A stretch of DNA of 64,000 nucleotides, from the NCBI GenBank assembly GCA_018613055.1, contig JAGGQZ010000005.1, positions 48,971 to 112,970 on the forward strand. Direction: 5' to 3'. Made by a program: the position numbers and the translations under genes. How positions within the stretch are numbered: the stretch's first letter is position 1; each line of letters opens with the position of its first letter. The stretch is from Chryseobacterium sp. ISL-80. GTDB lineage: Bacteria; Bacillota; Bacilli; Bacillales; Cytobacillaceae. This document shows, one piece after another, positions 44,610 through 52,911 of the stretch. The notes under the pieces were generated by a model. That model saw only the letters and a program-made list of their open reading frames with translations, had not been told where the DNA came from and did not search any database.

Positions 44610-45677
44610 ATGTCACAAATTAGAATAAATCTTGAGGCTACAAGGAATTATTGTATTCATTTAACCATGATCCAATCAAGGATATGTAAAGGTTCTAATG
44701 GTATATCGTCCATTCAACCAAGTATTGATCATAGAATTTCAGCCCGGAATAACATACATGCCAGACTGGCTCAAGCTTCTCGAACCTATGAGCAAATCGG
44801 GCTTAAACTGGAAAGAATGGAAAGGTTTATTGAGCAATCTGTGGATACTTACAGTAATGCAGAAAATTACTTGAATCGATTAGCCTCTTCCAAAAAAACG
44901 GCAAATGTTGTAAAGGGTTCAGGATTTGCTTTTGCAGCCCCATCATCTGCTTCTATGAAAAATGCGCATAAATGGAAACATAAAGATACGGAAATGAAAG
45001 AGTCCTTCCTGGGGATGACTGATTTCGATGGTTTGGCACCATTTGATGGAACCAATCTGATCGGTACTTTGCTTGATGCAGGTGTTGCTTTCAACGTAGG
45101 GTATAAAGTGTTAAGAGGCTTTGAGATCATCAGGGATTCTAAAGGCAAGGTAAAAATGAAAGACGGACAGCCAATCCAAAGAAAGAAGGATCCCAAGGGA
45201 AGGAAGCGTGTGAAATATAAGATATATGATGAATCCTATATAAAGTCCCAGGCAAGCAGAGGCAATTACATAGATGCTGCAAGCTATTCGAAGAATTTTA
45301 GAGTTGCAGCAGGGGCAGCAGTGAAAGACAAGTTGGGATGGGTGAGTGTAGGTATTGATGTAGTTTCAGATACCAAGGAAAATCTTGCTAATAACGCTTC
45401 GAATAGTAAAATGGCGGGCGATATCATAGGGAATGTTGCAGTAGGTGCGGGAGCCATAGTTGTGGGCGGACTGGCAGTGGCGGCTTTGCCAGTAGGTGCA
45501 GGCGCCCTGACCATTGCAGCAGTCGGTCTCGGGGTATCTGTTGGGGTTACTTATGTTACAGAAGGAATCAAGTGGAATGTGGATCTGGATAAGGATGGCG
45601 AAGACGACAGTATAAAAGATACCGTTAAGACAGGTCTTGGCAAGGGAATCGATACAGTAGCAGGATGGTTCAAGTAG
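44610..45677 (+). CDS. ESX/LXG-like type VII secretion effector with glycine-zipper membrane segment
   Basis: A 355-residue protein. Residues 1-95 form an all-helical domain (MSQIRINLEATRNYCIHLTMIQ... ERFIEQSVDTYSNAENYLNRLA) of the WXG100/LXG kind found at the front of type VII (ESX) substrates. A Lys-rich middle (about 115-235) follows. Residues 268-320 are hydrophobic, Gly/Ala-rich (GNVAVGAGAIVVGGLAVAAL and following), like a glycine zipper. A Ca-binding-like DLDKDGEDD (325-333) precedes the C-terminal amphipathic helix ending in VAGWFK. The sequence fits membrane-active polymorphic toxins. No enzyme domain is seen. TAGGAGG sets the start. First gene of a four-gene cassette. Confidence 0.65.
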   Translation: MSQIRINLEATRNYCIHLTMIQSRICKGSNGISSIQPSIDHRISARNNIHARLAQASRTYEQIGLKLERMERFIEQSVDTYSNAENYLNRLASSKKTANVVKGSGFAFAAPSSASMKNAHKWKHKDTEMKESFLGMTDFDGLAPFDGTNLIGTLLDAGVAFNVGYKVLRGFEIIRDSKGKVKMKDGQPIQRKKDPKGRKRVKYKIYDESYIKSQASRGNYIDAASYSKNFRVAAGAAVKDKLGWVSVGIDVVSDTKENLANNASNSKMAGDIIGNVAVGAGAIVVGGLAVAALPVGAGALTIAAVGLGVSVGVTYVTEGIKWNVDLDKDGEDDSIKDTVKTGLGKGIDTVAGWFK

Positions 45678-45699
45678 TCTATTCTTAAGGAGAACGTCT

Positions 45700-46518
45700 A
45701 TGCACAATGATAGTGTGAAGTTGAAAGTGGATCTTAAGGAAGCGTATATATTATTTAAACTGATGGGGATTAATTCGTTTATAGGCTATACAAACCCATT
45801 TATATCCACAAGTCCTGGTGATTTGAAAAATGAACTGATTAGAGCGAAAAATAACTTGCTTCTTGAGGGCATCCTGATCGAAAGAGAGGGCAGGATAGGA
45901 ATTGAACCCTTAGCATTTTCGATCCTGCAGGCTTGTAAACTGAGCCAAAATATTTCATGGCTGCATCTAGAGAAAAAGGGTGAAGTACGAGATTCCTATT
46001 TTTATATTTCGTCCAGGCAAGTCATAGAAGTTGTCGAGGAAATGCACAAGGGTTCAGCTGCTATTGAGTTTGCATTAACCGGGGACCACGAAGATTTTTT
46101 CTGTGAAATCGAACAGGCTTTGAATGTTCCTCTTGTGGAGAAAGCTGATCATTTTAATGGTAAAATGAACCAAGGAACCTATATACATCTATTGGATTCG
46201 TACGATAAAATTTCATTTGAGGAGCTAGTTTCTTATATTGATACTCACGAAAAGTTATCAGAAAAGGTAACGGTAAATTTTTTAGAATCCTTAATTAATA
46301 GTTCTGCCATCGGGCAGCTTGTATTTATCAATAGAGACTTGGGTGTGCTTGATGGCGTTAGATTTGTATTAAGTAAGAACCATAATTGGGTGTTGAATGT
46401 AAATAGAGAGAATAATCAAGAGTTATTAATACAAAGCGTCCTGGGAAATGATCTTATGAAAAAAGTGTACGAAACATACATTGAATCATTTGCCAAAACG
46501 AAGAGAATCGTAGATTGA
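45700..46518 (+). CDS. EspG-like putative secretion chaperone
   Basis: A 272-residue soluble protein. The order of elements is: an N-terminal helix-turn segment, then NELIRAKNNLLLEGILIEREGRIGIEPLAFSILQACKLSQNISWLHLE, followed by alternating strands and helices. It resembles the ESX-secretion chaperone family EspG (about 270-300 residues), which binds substrate helical tips. The similarity is judged by eye from pattern, not from alignment. It lies 22 bases after the effector-like gene, consistent with a dedicated chaperone. AAGGAGA precedes the ATG. Confidence 0.55.
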   Translation: MHNDSVKLKVDLKEAYILFKLMGINSFIGYTNPFISTSPGDLKNELIRAKNNLLLEGILIEREGRIGIEPLAFSILQACKLSQNISWLHLEKKGEVRDSYFYISSRQVIEVVEEMHKGSAAIEFALTGDHEDFFCEIEQALNVPLVEKADHFNGKMNQGTYIHLLDSYDKISFEELVSYIDTHEKLSEKVTVNFLESLINSSAIGQLVFINRDLGVLDGVRFVLSKNHNWVLNVNRENNQELLIQSVLGNDLMKKVYETYIESFAKTKRIVD

Positions 46519-46532
46519 AGGGGGGAAGGGAT

Positions 46533-46805
46533 TTGGAATATTCGAAGAAAAGACTATTGCCAACTGGATCTGTTGTTATTTTGAAGGAAGGCAGTAAGAG
46601 GTTGCTGATTTATGGCAGAAAGCAAATCCTGATGAATGAAAATGAACCCAAGATGTATGATTATCTAGCTTGTTATTATCCAGAAGGGTATATCAATCCA
46701 GATCATACCTTTGTTTTTAACCATGAGGATATTGAAAGTACTGTTTTTATAGGATATGTGGACAAAGAAGAAGATGCGTTTGCTGAATACTTAGCAACTG
46801 TATAA
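46533..46805 (+). CDS. DUF4176 domain-containing protein
   Basis: A 90-residue protein of the DUF4176 family (RLLPTGSVVILKEGSKRLLIYGRKQ ... YDYLACYYPEGYINPD ... FNHEDIESTVFIGYVDKEED). In Firmicutes such proteins are encoded beside type VII secretion effectors. The best start is TTG 46533, seven bases after GGGGG; the frame is open up to TTG 46515, inside the site. It begins 14 bases after the chaperone-like gene. It supports the secretion reading of the cassette. Confidence 0.82.
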   Translation: MEYSKKRLLPTGSVVILKEGSKRLLIYGRKQILMNENEPKMYDYLACYYPEGYINPDHTFVFNHEDIESTVFIGYVDKEEDAFAEYLATV

Positions 46806-46829
46806 ATTCAGTGGGAGTAGGGATTGAAT

Positions 46830-47093
46830 ATGAAGAAAAAGCAGAGGAATCTCGAAAAGGATTTTCAATTCGCCAAATATTATTATCTGTTCTTTCGTAT
46901 TTTGGGATTGATCGTATCTGGGTACCTGGTGGTTGAATCCGTGCTTCAGATTTTCGAGAGTGTGGAGAAGGAGAGGACGTTTGGAGTCGTGATCTTTGCG
47001 GGCTTATCCATATTCTTTTTATATTTAGCTTTTTCGATGGGCAAGCAGGGATATCAAGCCTTCAAGGCTAAGAGAGTGCAGGACCTTCCGTGA
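46830..47093 (+). CDS. Small two-helix membrane protein, candidate immunity protein
   Basis: An 87-residue protein with two membrane helices (about residues 22-42, YYYLFFRILGLIVSGYLVV, and 52-73) and basic ends. It is the last gene of the cassette, directly before a terminator, the usual position of an immunity gene. A membrane immunity protein would match a membrane-active toxin. This function is inferred from place and topology only. An alternative start is TTG 46824. Confidence 0.6.
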   Translation: MKKKQRNLEKDFQFAKYYYLFFRILGLIVSGYLVVESVLQIFESVEKERTFGVVIFAGLSIFFLYLAFSMGKQGYQAFKAKRVQDLP

Positions 47094-47102
47094 TAAAGTA
47101 TG

Positions 47103-47133
47103 TAGAGCCTGAATCTTCAGGCTCTATTTTTTG
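47103..47133. terminator. Bidirectional terminator ending the secretion cassette
   Basis: An 11-bp perfect stem (47103-47113 with 47116-47126) with a 2-base loop is followed by TTTTTT. Its right arm overlaps the last codons of the convergent acyltransferase gene. Confidence 0.85.
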
Positions 47134-48136
47134 GGAGTGATAGCTTAATCTTTTGCAGGAATTGATATGACAGATACGACAAAACAAAAACAAGAGACGC
47201 ATCCACCAGGTTCTGCAGTAAGTTATGCGTGCTCGGTTCCAAGCCGATTTTTTCAAAGAGGAGATCGACCATATCAATGAAAAAAACATGAATGGCATAT
47301 ATTCCGAGCGAGTTTGCGCCGACTTTGGTGATGGATAGGCCCTTGCCGAGATTGGGATTGCTTAATGCGTACAGGAACAGAAATATGGTAAGGAATATTG
47401 TTGAAAAGAAGTACTCTCCATGTTTGGCATCCAACCCCTTCTGAAGCCAGAACCCCTCTAGAACTTGCAGAAGGGTAAAGAGGCAAAACAAGTAGAAATA
47501 GACCCTTCCGTTATATTTTTGCCAGGTTCGAACGGTGGCAAGCCAGAATCCCAAAACGGTATAGAACAGGCTGACATATAGAGCGGCGCGGGTTGTGCTC
47601 ACTGGCAGTTCATCGAATATGGAATAAGACTGTCCAAAAAGGCCAAGGAGATTGAAGCAAAGTGCGATCACTAAAAGTAGCCTGACTCTTTTCAGTCTGT
47701 AAAACAAATATAAAATAGCGGTGCTCCACACCAGAGAGATCACGAACCACAGCTGATAGCCGCTTGTCCCTTGACCGTAATAGAGGAGATTGAGTGCCGT
47801 CATATTTTCCATATACTTCGAAAGTTCTACCGAAGGATTTTCATTGGTCAGCATGATTCTCGCTACATCATAGACGAAATAGAAAATCAGCCAGCTAACA
47901 TAAATCTTTAGGATCTTTATGACATATTTTTTGAAGTAAGCAAAGGACTGCGGATTGCTGCTCACCTTAAGACTGAACAGATAGCCTGAAGCAGCGAAGA
48001 AAAACGGAACGGCAAACCTTGATAGATTATCAAGGATAAAATAGCCGGGCTGATCATTGCCCGGGAAGGTATGGATGATGACGACTGCCAGGATGGCATA
48101 AAATTTAATGAAGTCGATTGCGTAATTGCGCTGCAT
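47117..48136 (-). CDS. Acyltransferase 3 (OafA/YrhL-type) membrane protein
   Basis: A membrane O-acyltransferase of about 339 residues with ten predicted helices. It begins MQRNYAIDFIKFYAILAVVIIHTFPG, which contains the family's histidine (VVIIHT). Members transfer acyl groups to cell-wall or secondary carbohydrates. The best start is ATG 48136 after AAGAGG; an upstream ATG (48190) and a middle ATG lack sites. The C-terminal codons lie within the terminator of the cassette. Confidence 0.85.
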   Translation of the reverse strand: MQRNYAIDFIKFYAILAVVIIHTFPGNDQPGYFILDNLSRFAVPFFFAASGYLFSLKVSSNPQSFAYFKKYVIKILKIYVSWLIFYFVYDVARIMLTNENPSVELSKYMENMTALNLLYYGQGTSGYQLWFVISLVWSTAILYLFYRLKRVRLLLVIALCFNLLGLFGQSYSIFDELPVSTTRAALYVSLFYTVLGFWLATVRTWQKYNGRVYFYLFCLFTLLQVLEGFWLQKGLDAKHGEYFFSTIFLTIFLFLYALSNPNLGKGLSITKVGANSLGIYAIHVFFIDMVDLLFEKIGLEPSTHNLLQNLVDASLVFVLSYLSYQFLQKIKLSLPKNRA

Positions 48137-48249
48137 TGGTTGCCTCTTCATATCAGGATTTAATACGCCTAGTATTTCCACGATCATCAACCTTATGAAT
48201 ATAAGGCAATTTGACTTGGGATAATAGAGGGCAAAAAGGAGGAAAGCAC

Positions 48250-48381
48250 TTGAATCCTGACAAGAGGCAACAAGACAAGAATGTAGTTGAACAGCAGCAG
48301 GAAAACGAAAAGAACGAACACTCTGCTAATCAAACAGACGGCTTCCGCTACGATTACGATGACTCTTCAGACGTGAAATGA
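48250..48381 (+). CDS. Small hydrophilic protein, 43 residues
   Basis: A short open frame starting with TTG, nine bases after AAAGGAGG, the strongest such site in the neighbourhood. The product is rich in Gln, Asn, Asp and Lys (QQDKNVVEQQQENEKNE ... RYDYDDSSDVK) with no hydrophobic segment. A strong terminator begins 5 bases after the stop, as expected for a real small gene. Function unknown; a small spore or stress protein is possible. Confidence 0.65.
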   Translation: MNPDKRQQDKNVVEQQQENEKNEHSANQTDGFRYDYDDSSDVK

Positions 48382-48385
48382 AAAA

Positions 48386-48424
48386 GGGGAAAACCTGCAC
48401 AAAAGGTTTTCCCTCTTTTTTTAT
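48386..48424. terminator. Terminator between the 43-residue gene and the MFS gene
   Basis: GGGAAAACCT (48387-48396) pairs with AGGTTTTCCC (48404-48413), then TCTTTTTTT. It overlaps the last codon of the convergent MFS gene. Confidence 0.88.
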
Positions 48425-49671
48425 ACCGTTTTCACAAGCAACTCTTTTCGTTTCTTCCCACGAATTACAAACAACCCGCCATACAACAGCGATGTTCCCG
48501 CCATTAAAATGATCCCAATATACACACTCATCATGCTCGGCACCAAAAAGGCACCCATGATAATCGTCGAACGTGCGATTAAATCTGCGCCGCTGAAGCT
48601 GATGCCTGAAAACGCTGAATAGGATCCGCGTTTGTCTTCTGGCATCATATTGGCCTTTTCAGCATTGGCGATTGGCGAGTAAATCAGCTCACCGATGGTT
48701 GCGACCAGGTTGAACAAAAGCAAAGCGTACCAGACATTTGCAGAGGTGATCACGGTGTACCCAATGCTGTAAAGGAGTAGCCCTGCTAGCAGCATCTTTT
48801 TCTTATCGAACTTGTCGGTGATTTTTGTGATGATAAACGTCAGCATCACAACCAGGAGCATGTTCTGGATATTGAGGATACTGAGCATCCTTACGCCAGA
48901 GATTTCAAAGTCCCCGACAAACAGCGGGCGGAATTCATCAGCCAGCCTGACGCCAATATAGCTGTTGAGCGAGAATTCCGCAGCGTAAATGCACATACTT
49001 CCGACAATCGCCAAGACGAATGGTTTATCCTGCAATGCTACCTTGTAGTTAGCAATCAGGTCGATAAAGATATTTTTGTGTTTTTGCGCCAACTGTGGAA
49101 CAGATGTGTCCTGGAGCCAGATTGCATAGGCGATTGGCAAACCTGCAGAGGCAGCTGTCAATGCCGTAAACAAAGCCAGCTGGTGATGGGCATAAAACAA
49201 TCCGCCGAGGGCAGCACCGATTGCCAGAGACAAGTTCGTGAACCAGTAATCGAGCGCGTAAATTGCCTTACGGTTTTCGGCTGTCGTTGAATCGATGATA
49301 ATCGCCTGCATCGAAGGACGTCCCAAACTGCTGAACAGCATGAAAAACATATATCCGCCAGCGAAGACTGTGATCCATTTTTGATCAGGCAGCAAGCTGA
49401 CTGTCATTGCTCCAAAAGTGACAGCGCTGATTGCAGACGTAAGCAACAAAATCGTTTTACGGTGAAACCGGTCTGATATATATCCGCCAACAAGATTTCC
49501 TATGAAGGCAATGAACACATTGATCCCGAGAAAAACCCCGGCCCAGACAGCACCTTTATGCTGCGCGAAAAATAAAGCCATGAACGGCATGACGGCGCTT
49601 GAAATCGCCCGGTTAAAAAATGACGTAATTAAGCGGACTTTCAGGTTTTGAGGATATTCCTTCCATTTCAT
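48421..49671 (-). CDS. MFS transporter
   Basis: A 416-residue major facilitator with 12 helices. The helix 2-3 loop is GGYISDRFHRKTILL. The layout resembles MdtH/YttB-type exporters. AAGGAGG is eight bases before the ATG. It is divergent from the SgrR-like regulator gene, with 96 bp between the two starts, the usual arrangement for a regulator and its target. Confidence 0.9.
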   Translation of the reverse strand: MKWKEYPQNLKVRLITSFFNRAISSAVMPFMALFFAQHKGAVWAGVFLGINVFIAFIGNLVGGYISDRFHRKTILLLTSAISAVTFGAMTVSLLPDQKWITVFAGGYMFFMLFSSLGRPSMQAIIIDSTTAENRKAIYALDYWFTNLSLAIGAALGGLFYAHHQLALFTALTAASAGLPIAYAIWLQDTSVPQLAQKHKNIFIDLIANYKVALQDKPFVLAIVGSMCIYAAEFSLNSYIGVRLADEFRPLFVGDFEISGVRMLSILNIQNMLLVVMLTFIITKITDKFDKKKMLLAGLLLYSIGYTVITSANVWYALLLFNLVATIGELIYSPIANAEKANMMPEDKRGSYSAFSGISFSGADLIARSTIIMGAFLVPSMMSVYIGIILMAGTSLLYGGLFVIRGKKRKELLVKTV

Positions 49672-49767
49672 ATTGCCAGCCTCCTTCTATAATCTGTATA
49701 TTAAAGGAGACGGATAGAACTAAAAATCCCCTTTTTGAATAAAAATGTCCACTTTTAAGGAGAACAT

Positions 49768-51411
49768 ATGGATCGCTATTTACTATTGTTATGGAATCAG
49801 GTCAAATCAGGGACCGTAAAAGTAGAGGAGCTTGCTGAAGTATTGATGCTCAGTACAAAGCAGACACGCCGAAAGCTGCAGCAATGGCAGGAGGAAGGCT
49901 GGCTCACGTTCCAGTCCGGGAGGGGAAGGGGAAATACCTCGTCTATGGAGTGGAATTGTCAAGTTGAGCAGGAATATGAAGATCTATTTTTCAGGAGCCT
50001 TGAAAAAGAACCAATCGAGTCTGTAAGCAAATTACTGCTGCTGGATTGGACGGTGGAAACGAAGCAGCGGCTGATGACTGCTTTCCAGGCAAAGCTGGGC
50101 TTCAACCAGGAAGGCCAGGACAGCTTGATCATCCCAAGATTTTATCCTTTCGTCACCTTTCATCCTTTAAAATTGGCGGATGCCCACAGCGCAAATATCA
50201 TCGCCAATCTCTATAATAGGCTCGTCACCTTGAATGCCGACGATTCGGTTGACCCGGAACTGGCTCACAGCTGGGAATATACAGATACCCAGCTCTTGGT
50301 GTATTTGCGGAAGGATGTTGCCTTCCATGATGGCTCGATATTAAAAGCGGAGGATGCCGTCCGTTGTTTGCAGCAAATGAAAGAGGATGAGAATTTTGCG
50401 GATCTATGGGAACCCATCACGGCAATCACGACTCCATCTCCACTGGTGGTAAAGCTTGAGTTTCCTGGCGGCTGCTCCTATGTACTCCAGCTCTTGGGTC
50501 TCTTGACGGCAAGCATCTTTAAAGAAGTGAATGGAAAGCTGCTGGGGACAGGAGGATTTTATCTGGCAGAGGAATCTGCAGAGAAAACAGCTCTTAGCGC
50601 GTTCAAACAATACTACGGGTATCGGCCGCTGCTTGATCGTGTGGAATTCATCCAGGTACCTAGAGAATTTCAGGTGGTCTATCATGCGGGCCATGAATCC
50701 AAACAAATCGATACCTTCAAGGTGGAAAGCGATTCAGGATTTGGCATTGTGGTCATGAATCCATATCGCAAATCGGACATGGCCCGTAAAGAAGTCCGTG
50801 ACTACATCCACATGGTCATCGACAGGCACCGCCAGGAGCTTCCGGATGTTGATGGAAGGATCACCGGAAACAATGAAGGCTGCCTGATTGGCTTATCCAG
50901 GCCTTACACCATGCCTGATCTGCCAAAACCGTCCTTAACAGCGCCGCTTAGGATGATCTATGTGAACTACACGACAAACACGTCCTTATGGCTAAAAGAA
51001 AAACTGGAAGCAGCCGGGCTTGATGTCGAAATGGAGGAAGTATCCTTCCAGGATGCTCTGTATAATCCTAAGGTGAAAATGGGAGCGGACTTATTTATCC
51101 ACGGAGAAATTTTCGAAATGAACCAAAGTTTCTCCTACTTCTTTTTCTTGAAAAACAGATTCTCACCGCTTCACTACCTGATTGAAAGAAGTGATTTTTT
51201 TCAGCAGAAGGTTCAAGACTATACAACGACGCCATTTGAGCAATGGAGCAGTCTGCATTTGCAAATCGAACAATATATGAAAGACGAATCCCTGTGTGTT
51301 CCCCTGTATTACACAAAACGGCAAATCCCGTTTTCTATCAATCTGATGAATGTGGAGATTAAGCATTTTGGATACGTTGATTTGACGAAGCTCTGGACTA
51401 AGTCTGTATGA
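49768..51411 (+). CDS. SgrR-like transcriptional regulator with solute-binding domain
   Basis: A 547-residue protein. An N-terminal winged helix (VEELAEVLMLSTKQTRRKLQQWQEEGWLTF, about residues 18-50) is joined to a domain of the family-5 extracellular solute-binding proteins (about 115-540, with DPELAHSWEYTDTQLLVYLRKDVAFHDGS). There is no signal peptide, so it acts inside the cell. In E. coli SgrR senses a small ligand under sugar-phosphate stress and lies next to the MFS sugar exporter gene setA. Here too an MFS gene is adjacent and divergent. Ligand unknown. Confidence 0.88.
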   Translation: MDRYLLLLWNQVKSGTVKVEELAEVLMLSTKQTRRKLQQWQEEGWLTFQSGRGRGNTSSMEWNCQVEQEYEDLFFRSLEKEPIESVSKLLLLDWTVETKQRLMTAFQAKLGFNQEGQDSLIIPRFYPFVTFHPLKLADAHSANIIANLYNRLVTLNADDSVDPELAHSWEYTDTQLLVYLRKDVAFHDGSILKAEDAVRCLQQMKEDENFADLWEPITAITTPSPLVVKLEFPGGCSYVLQLLGLLTASIFKEVNGKLLGTGGFYLAEESAEKTALSAFKQYYGYRPLLDRVEFIQVPREFQVVYHAGHESKQIDTFKVESDSGFGIVVMNPYRKSDMARKEVRDYIHMVIDRHRQELPDVDGRITGNNEGCLIGLSRPYTMPDLPKPSLTAPLRMIYVNYTTNTSLWLKEKLEAAGLDVEMEEVSFQDALYNPKVKMGADLFIHGEIFEMNQSFSYFFFLKNRFSPLHYLIERSDFFQQKVQDYTTTPFEQWSSLHLQIEQYMKDESLCVPLYYTKRQIPFSINLMNVEIKHFGYVDLTKLWTKSV

Positions 51412-51500
51412 CGGTGCCTGTCCCGGTTTGTTAAAAATGAAGGATTTGGCCGATATGGTGAAGAATACTATTAATAAATTTCAATTCCAAAGGAGTCCCT

Positions 51501-52547
51501 ATGTCTAAAAAAGATTTGTTCATAGCATCCTTGCTTGGCGGTGCGATTGGAGATGCTCTTGGTTATACGGTTGAGTTCATGAAGCTTGATGAAATTAAAG
51601 CGAGATTCGGCGAGGAAGGTATAACCGATTTAGAGCTGGATCGTTTCAAGGGGAAAGCTTTGTTTTCCGATGATACCCAGATGACTCTGTTCACGGCTGA
51701 TGGCCTGATCTGGGCATATGACCGCATGAGCGAACGGGGGATTGGGAGCTTTGCAGGAAGCGGAACCTATCAATCTTATCTCCGCTGGCTTTATACCCAG
51801 ACAAGAAGCCTGCCGGATGAGCATTATGACTGGCTGCTTGATCCCCAGCCACATGAGGCGGGCAGCAGCATTCTACAATATAAAGAATTGTACTCAGCGA
51901 GAGCCCCGGGCAACACATGCCTGTCGGCGCTTGAAAGCAATAAAATGGGAACGATCGAAAAGCCGATCAACAATAGCAAAGGCTGTGGCGGGGTCATGCG
52001 GGTGGCGCCGGTCGGCTTATTTTTACATAAAGACTCGGAGCAAGCTTTCAGAGTGGCTGCGGAAATCGCCGCGATTACCCATGGACATCCATCAGGGTAC
52101 CTGGCAGCTGGATCACTCGCTGTGATCATTGCAGAACTGCTCAATGGTAAAAGCATATCCGAAAGCACCGAGTCGGCCATTGCTATTTTGAAAAGCTACC
52201 CACATCATATAGAAACATTGAATTCGATAGAGGCTGCGGTTGGACTATCCCGCAGTGACGTGAATCCTGAAAAGGCGATATCTCAGCTTGGCGAAGGCTG
52301 GGTTGCCGAGGAAGCACTTGCGATTGCATTGTACTGCGCATTGAAAGAAACCGATTTTCGGAAGGCCTTGATCCTGTCAGTGAACCATGATGGCGATAGT
52401 GACTCGACCGGTTCGATCTGTGGGAACATCCTTGGTGCCTGCTACGGTCTTAAGGCTTTGCCAGAAGATTGGGTGAATCAAGTCGAGCTAAAAGAATTGA
52501 TTGTCGATATGGCTGGCAGATTATATGATAGATATGAAACGGTATAG
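51501..52547 (+). CDS. ADP-ribosylglycohydrolase family protein
   Basis: A 348-residue enzyme of the DraG/ARH family, which removes ADP-ribose from proteins or related substrates with two Mg ions. Metal ligands are visible in GGAIGDALGY (front), ALFSDDTQMTL (about residue 56) and NHDGDSDSTGSICGNILGA (near the C-terminus). AAAGGAG precedes the ATG. No ADP-ribosyltransferase is encoded nearby. The nearby VbhA-like gene is separate, beyond a terminator. Confidence 0.93.
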   Translation: MSKKDLFIASLLGGAIGDALGYTVEFMKLDEIKARFGEEGITDLELDRFKGKALFSDDTQMTLFTADGLIWAYDRMSERGIGSFAGSGTYQSYLRWLYTQTRSLPDEHYDWLLDPQPHEAGSSILQYKELYSARAPGNTCLSALESNKMGTIEKPINNSKGCGGVMRVAPVGLFLHKDSEQAFRVAAEIAAITHGHPSGYLAAGSLAVIIAELLNGKSISESTESAIAILKSYPHHIETLNSIEAAVGLSRSDVNPEKAISQLGEGWVAEEALAIALYCALKETDFRKALILSVNHDGDSDSTGSICGNILGACYGLKALPEDWVNQVELKELIVDMAGRLYDRYETV

Positions 52548-52553
52548 GTTAAG

Positions 52554-52591
52554 GGAGAATCCTGATGAATCCTGGGATTCTCTTTGTTTTT
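52554..52591 (+). terminator. Terminator of the ADP-ribosylglycohydrolase gene
   Basis: GGGAGAATCC pairs with GGGATTCTCT (ends slightly staggered) and is followed by TTGTTTTT. Confidence 0.75.
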
Positions 52592-52615
52592 AACCTGGAA
52601 AGACAGGAGAGCTAT

Positions 52616-52756
52616 ATGGAGTGGGAAAAACATATTATCAGCTGCATGGTGAGCGCGCTGTTTGCATCTTTAATTTTGGTAATCGCTCCATTTTACAATG
52701 TCTGGCGTTTTCCGGAGGTGAGGCTGTCATGGCTGACTCTATGGAACAGGCGATAA
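52616..52756 (+). CDS. Possible 46-residue membrane peptide upstream of the VbhA-like gene
   Basis: AGGAGA lies five bases before an ATG that opens a 46-codon frame with one hydrophobic helix (CMVSALFASLILVIAPFY) and a basic tail. It overlaps the start of the VbhA-like gene in another frame. It could be a real small membrane protein or a leader that couples translation. Evidence is thin. Confidence 0.25.
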   Translation: MEWEKHIISCMVSALFASLILVIAPFYNVWRFPEVRLSWLTLWNRR

Positions 52757-52911
52757 AGAATGCAAGAGTCTCATTAGAATTGTCAGGATTTAAGGTGGAG
52801 GAATACCACACAGAACTGGTCAGGAAAGTTTTAACTGGCGAAATGACAAATGAAGAATTCCTAATAGAAGTTAAGCGCTTGGCGCAGGCAAAGGGCGGTG
52901 ATCCAAAATGA
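52729..52911 (+). CDS. VbhA-like antitoxin without Fic toxin
   Basis: A 60-residue helical protein: AIKNARVSLELSGFKVEEYHTELVRKVLTGEMTNEEFLIEVKRL. This follows the VbhA antitoxin pattern. VbhA-type antitoxins block Fic AMP-transferases with an (S/T)xxxE(G/N) motif. The matching stretch here, SLELSG, has Ser in place of the inhibitory Glu. GGAGGTG at 52714-52720 sets the ATG. No Fic gene is adjacent; a 75-residue protein overlaps the stop instead. Confidence 0.65.
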   Translation: MADSMEQAIKNARVSLELSGFKVEEYHTELVRKVLTGEMTNEEFLIEVKRLAQAKGGDPK

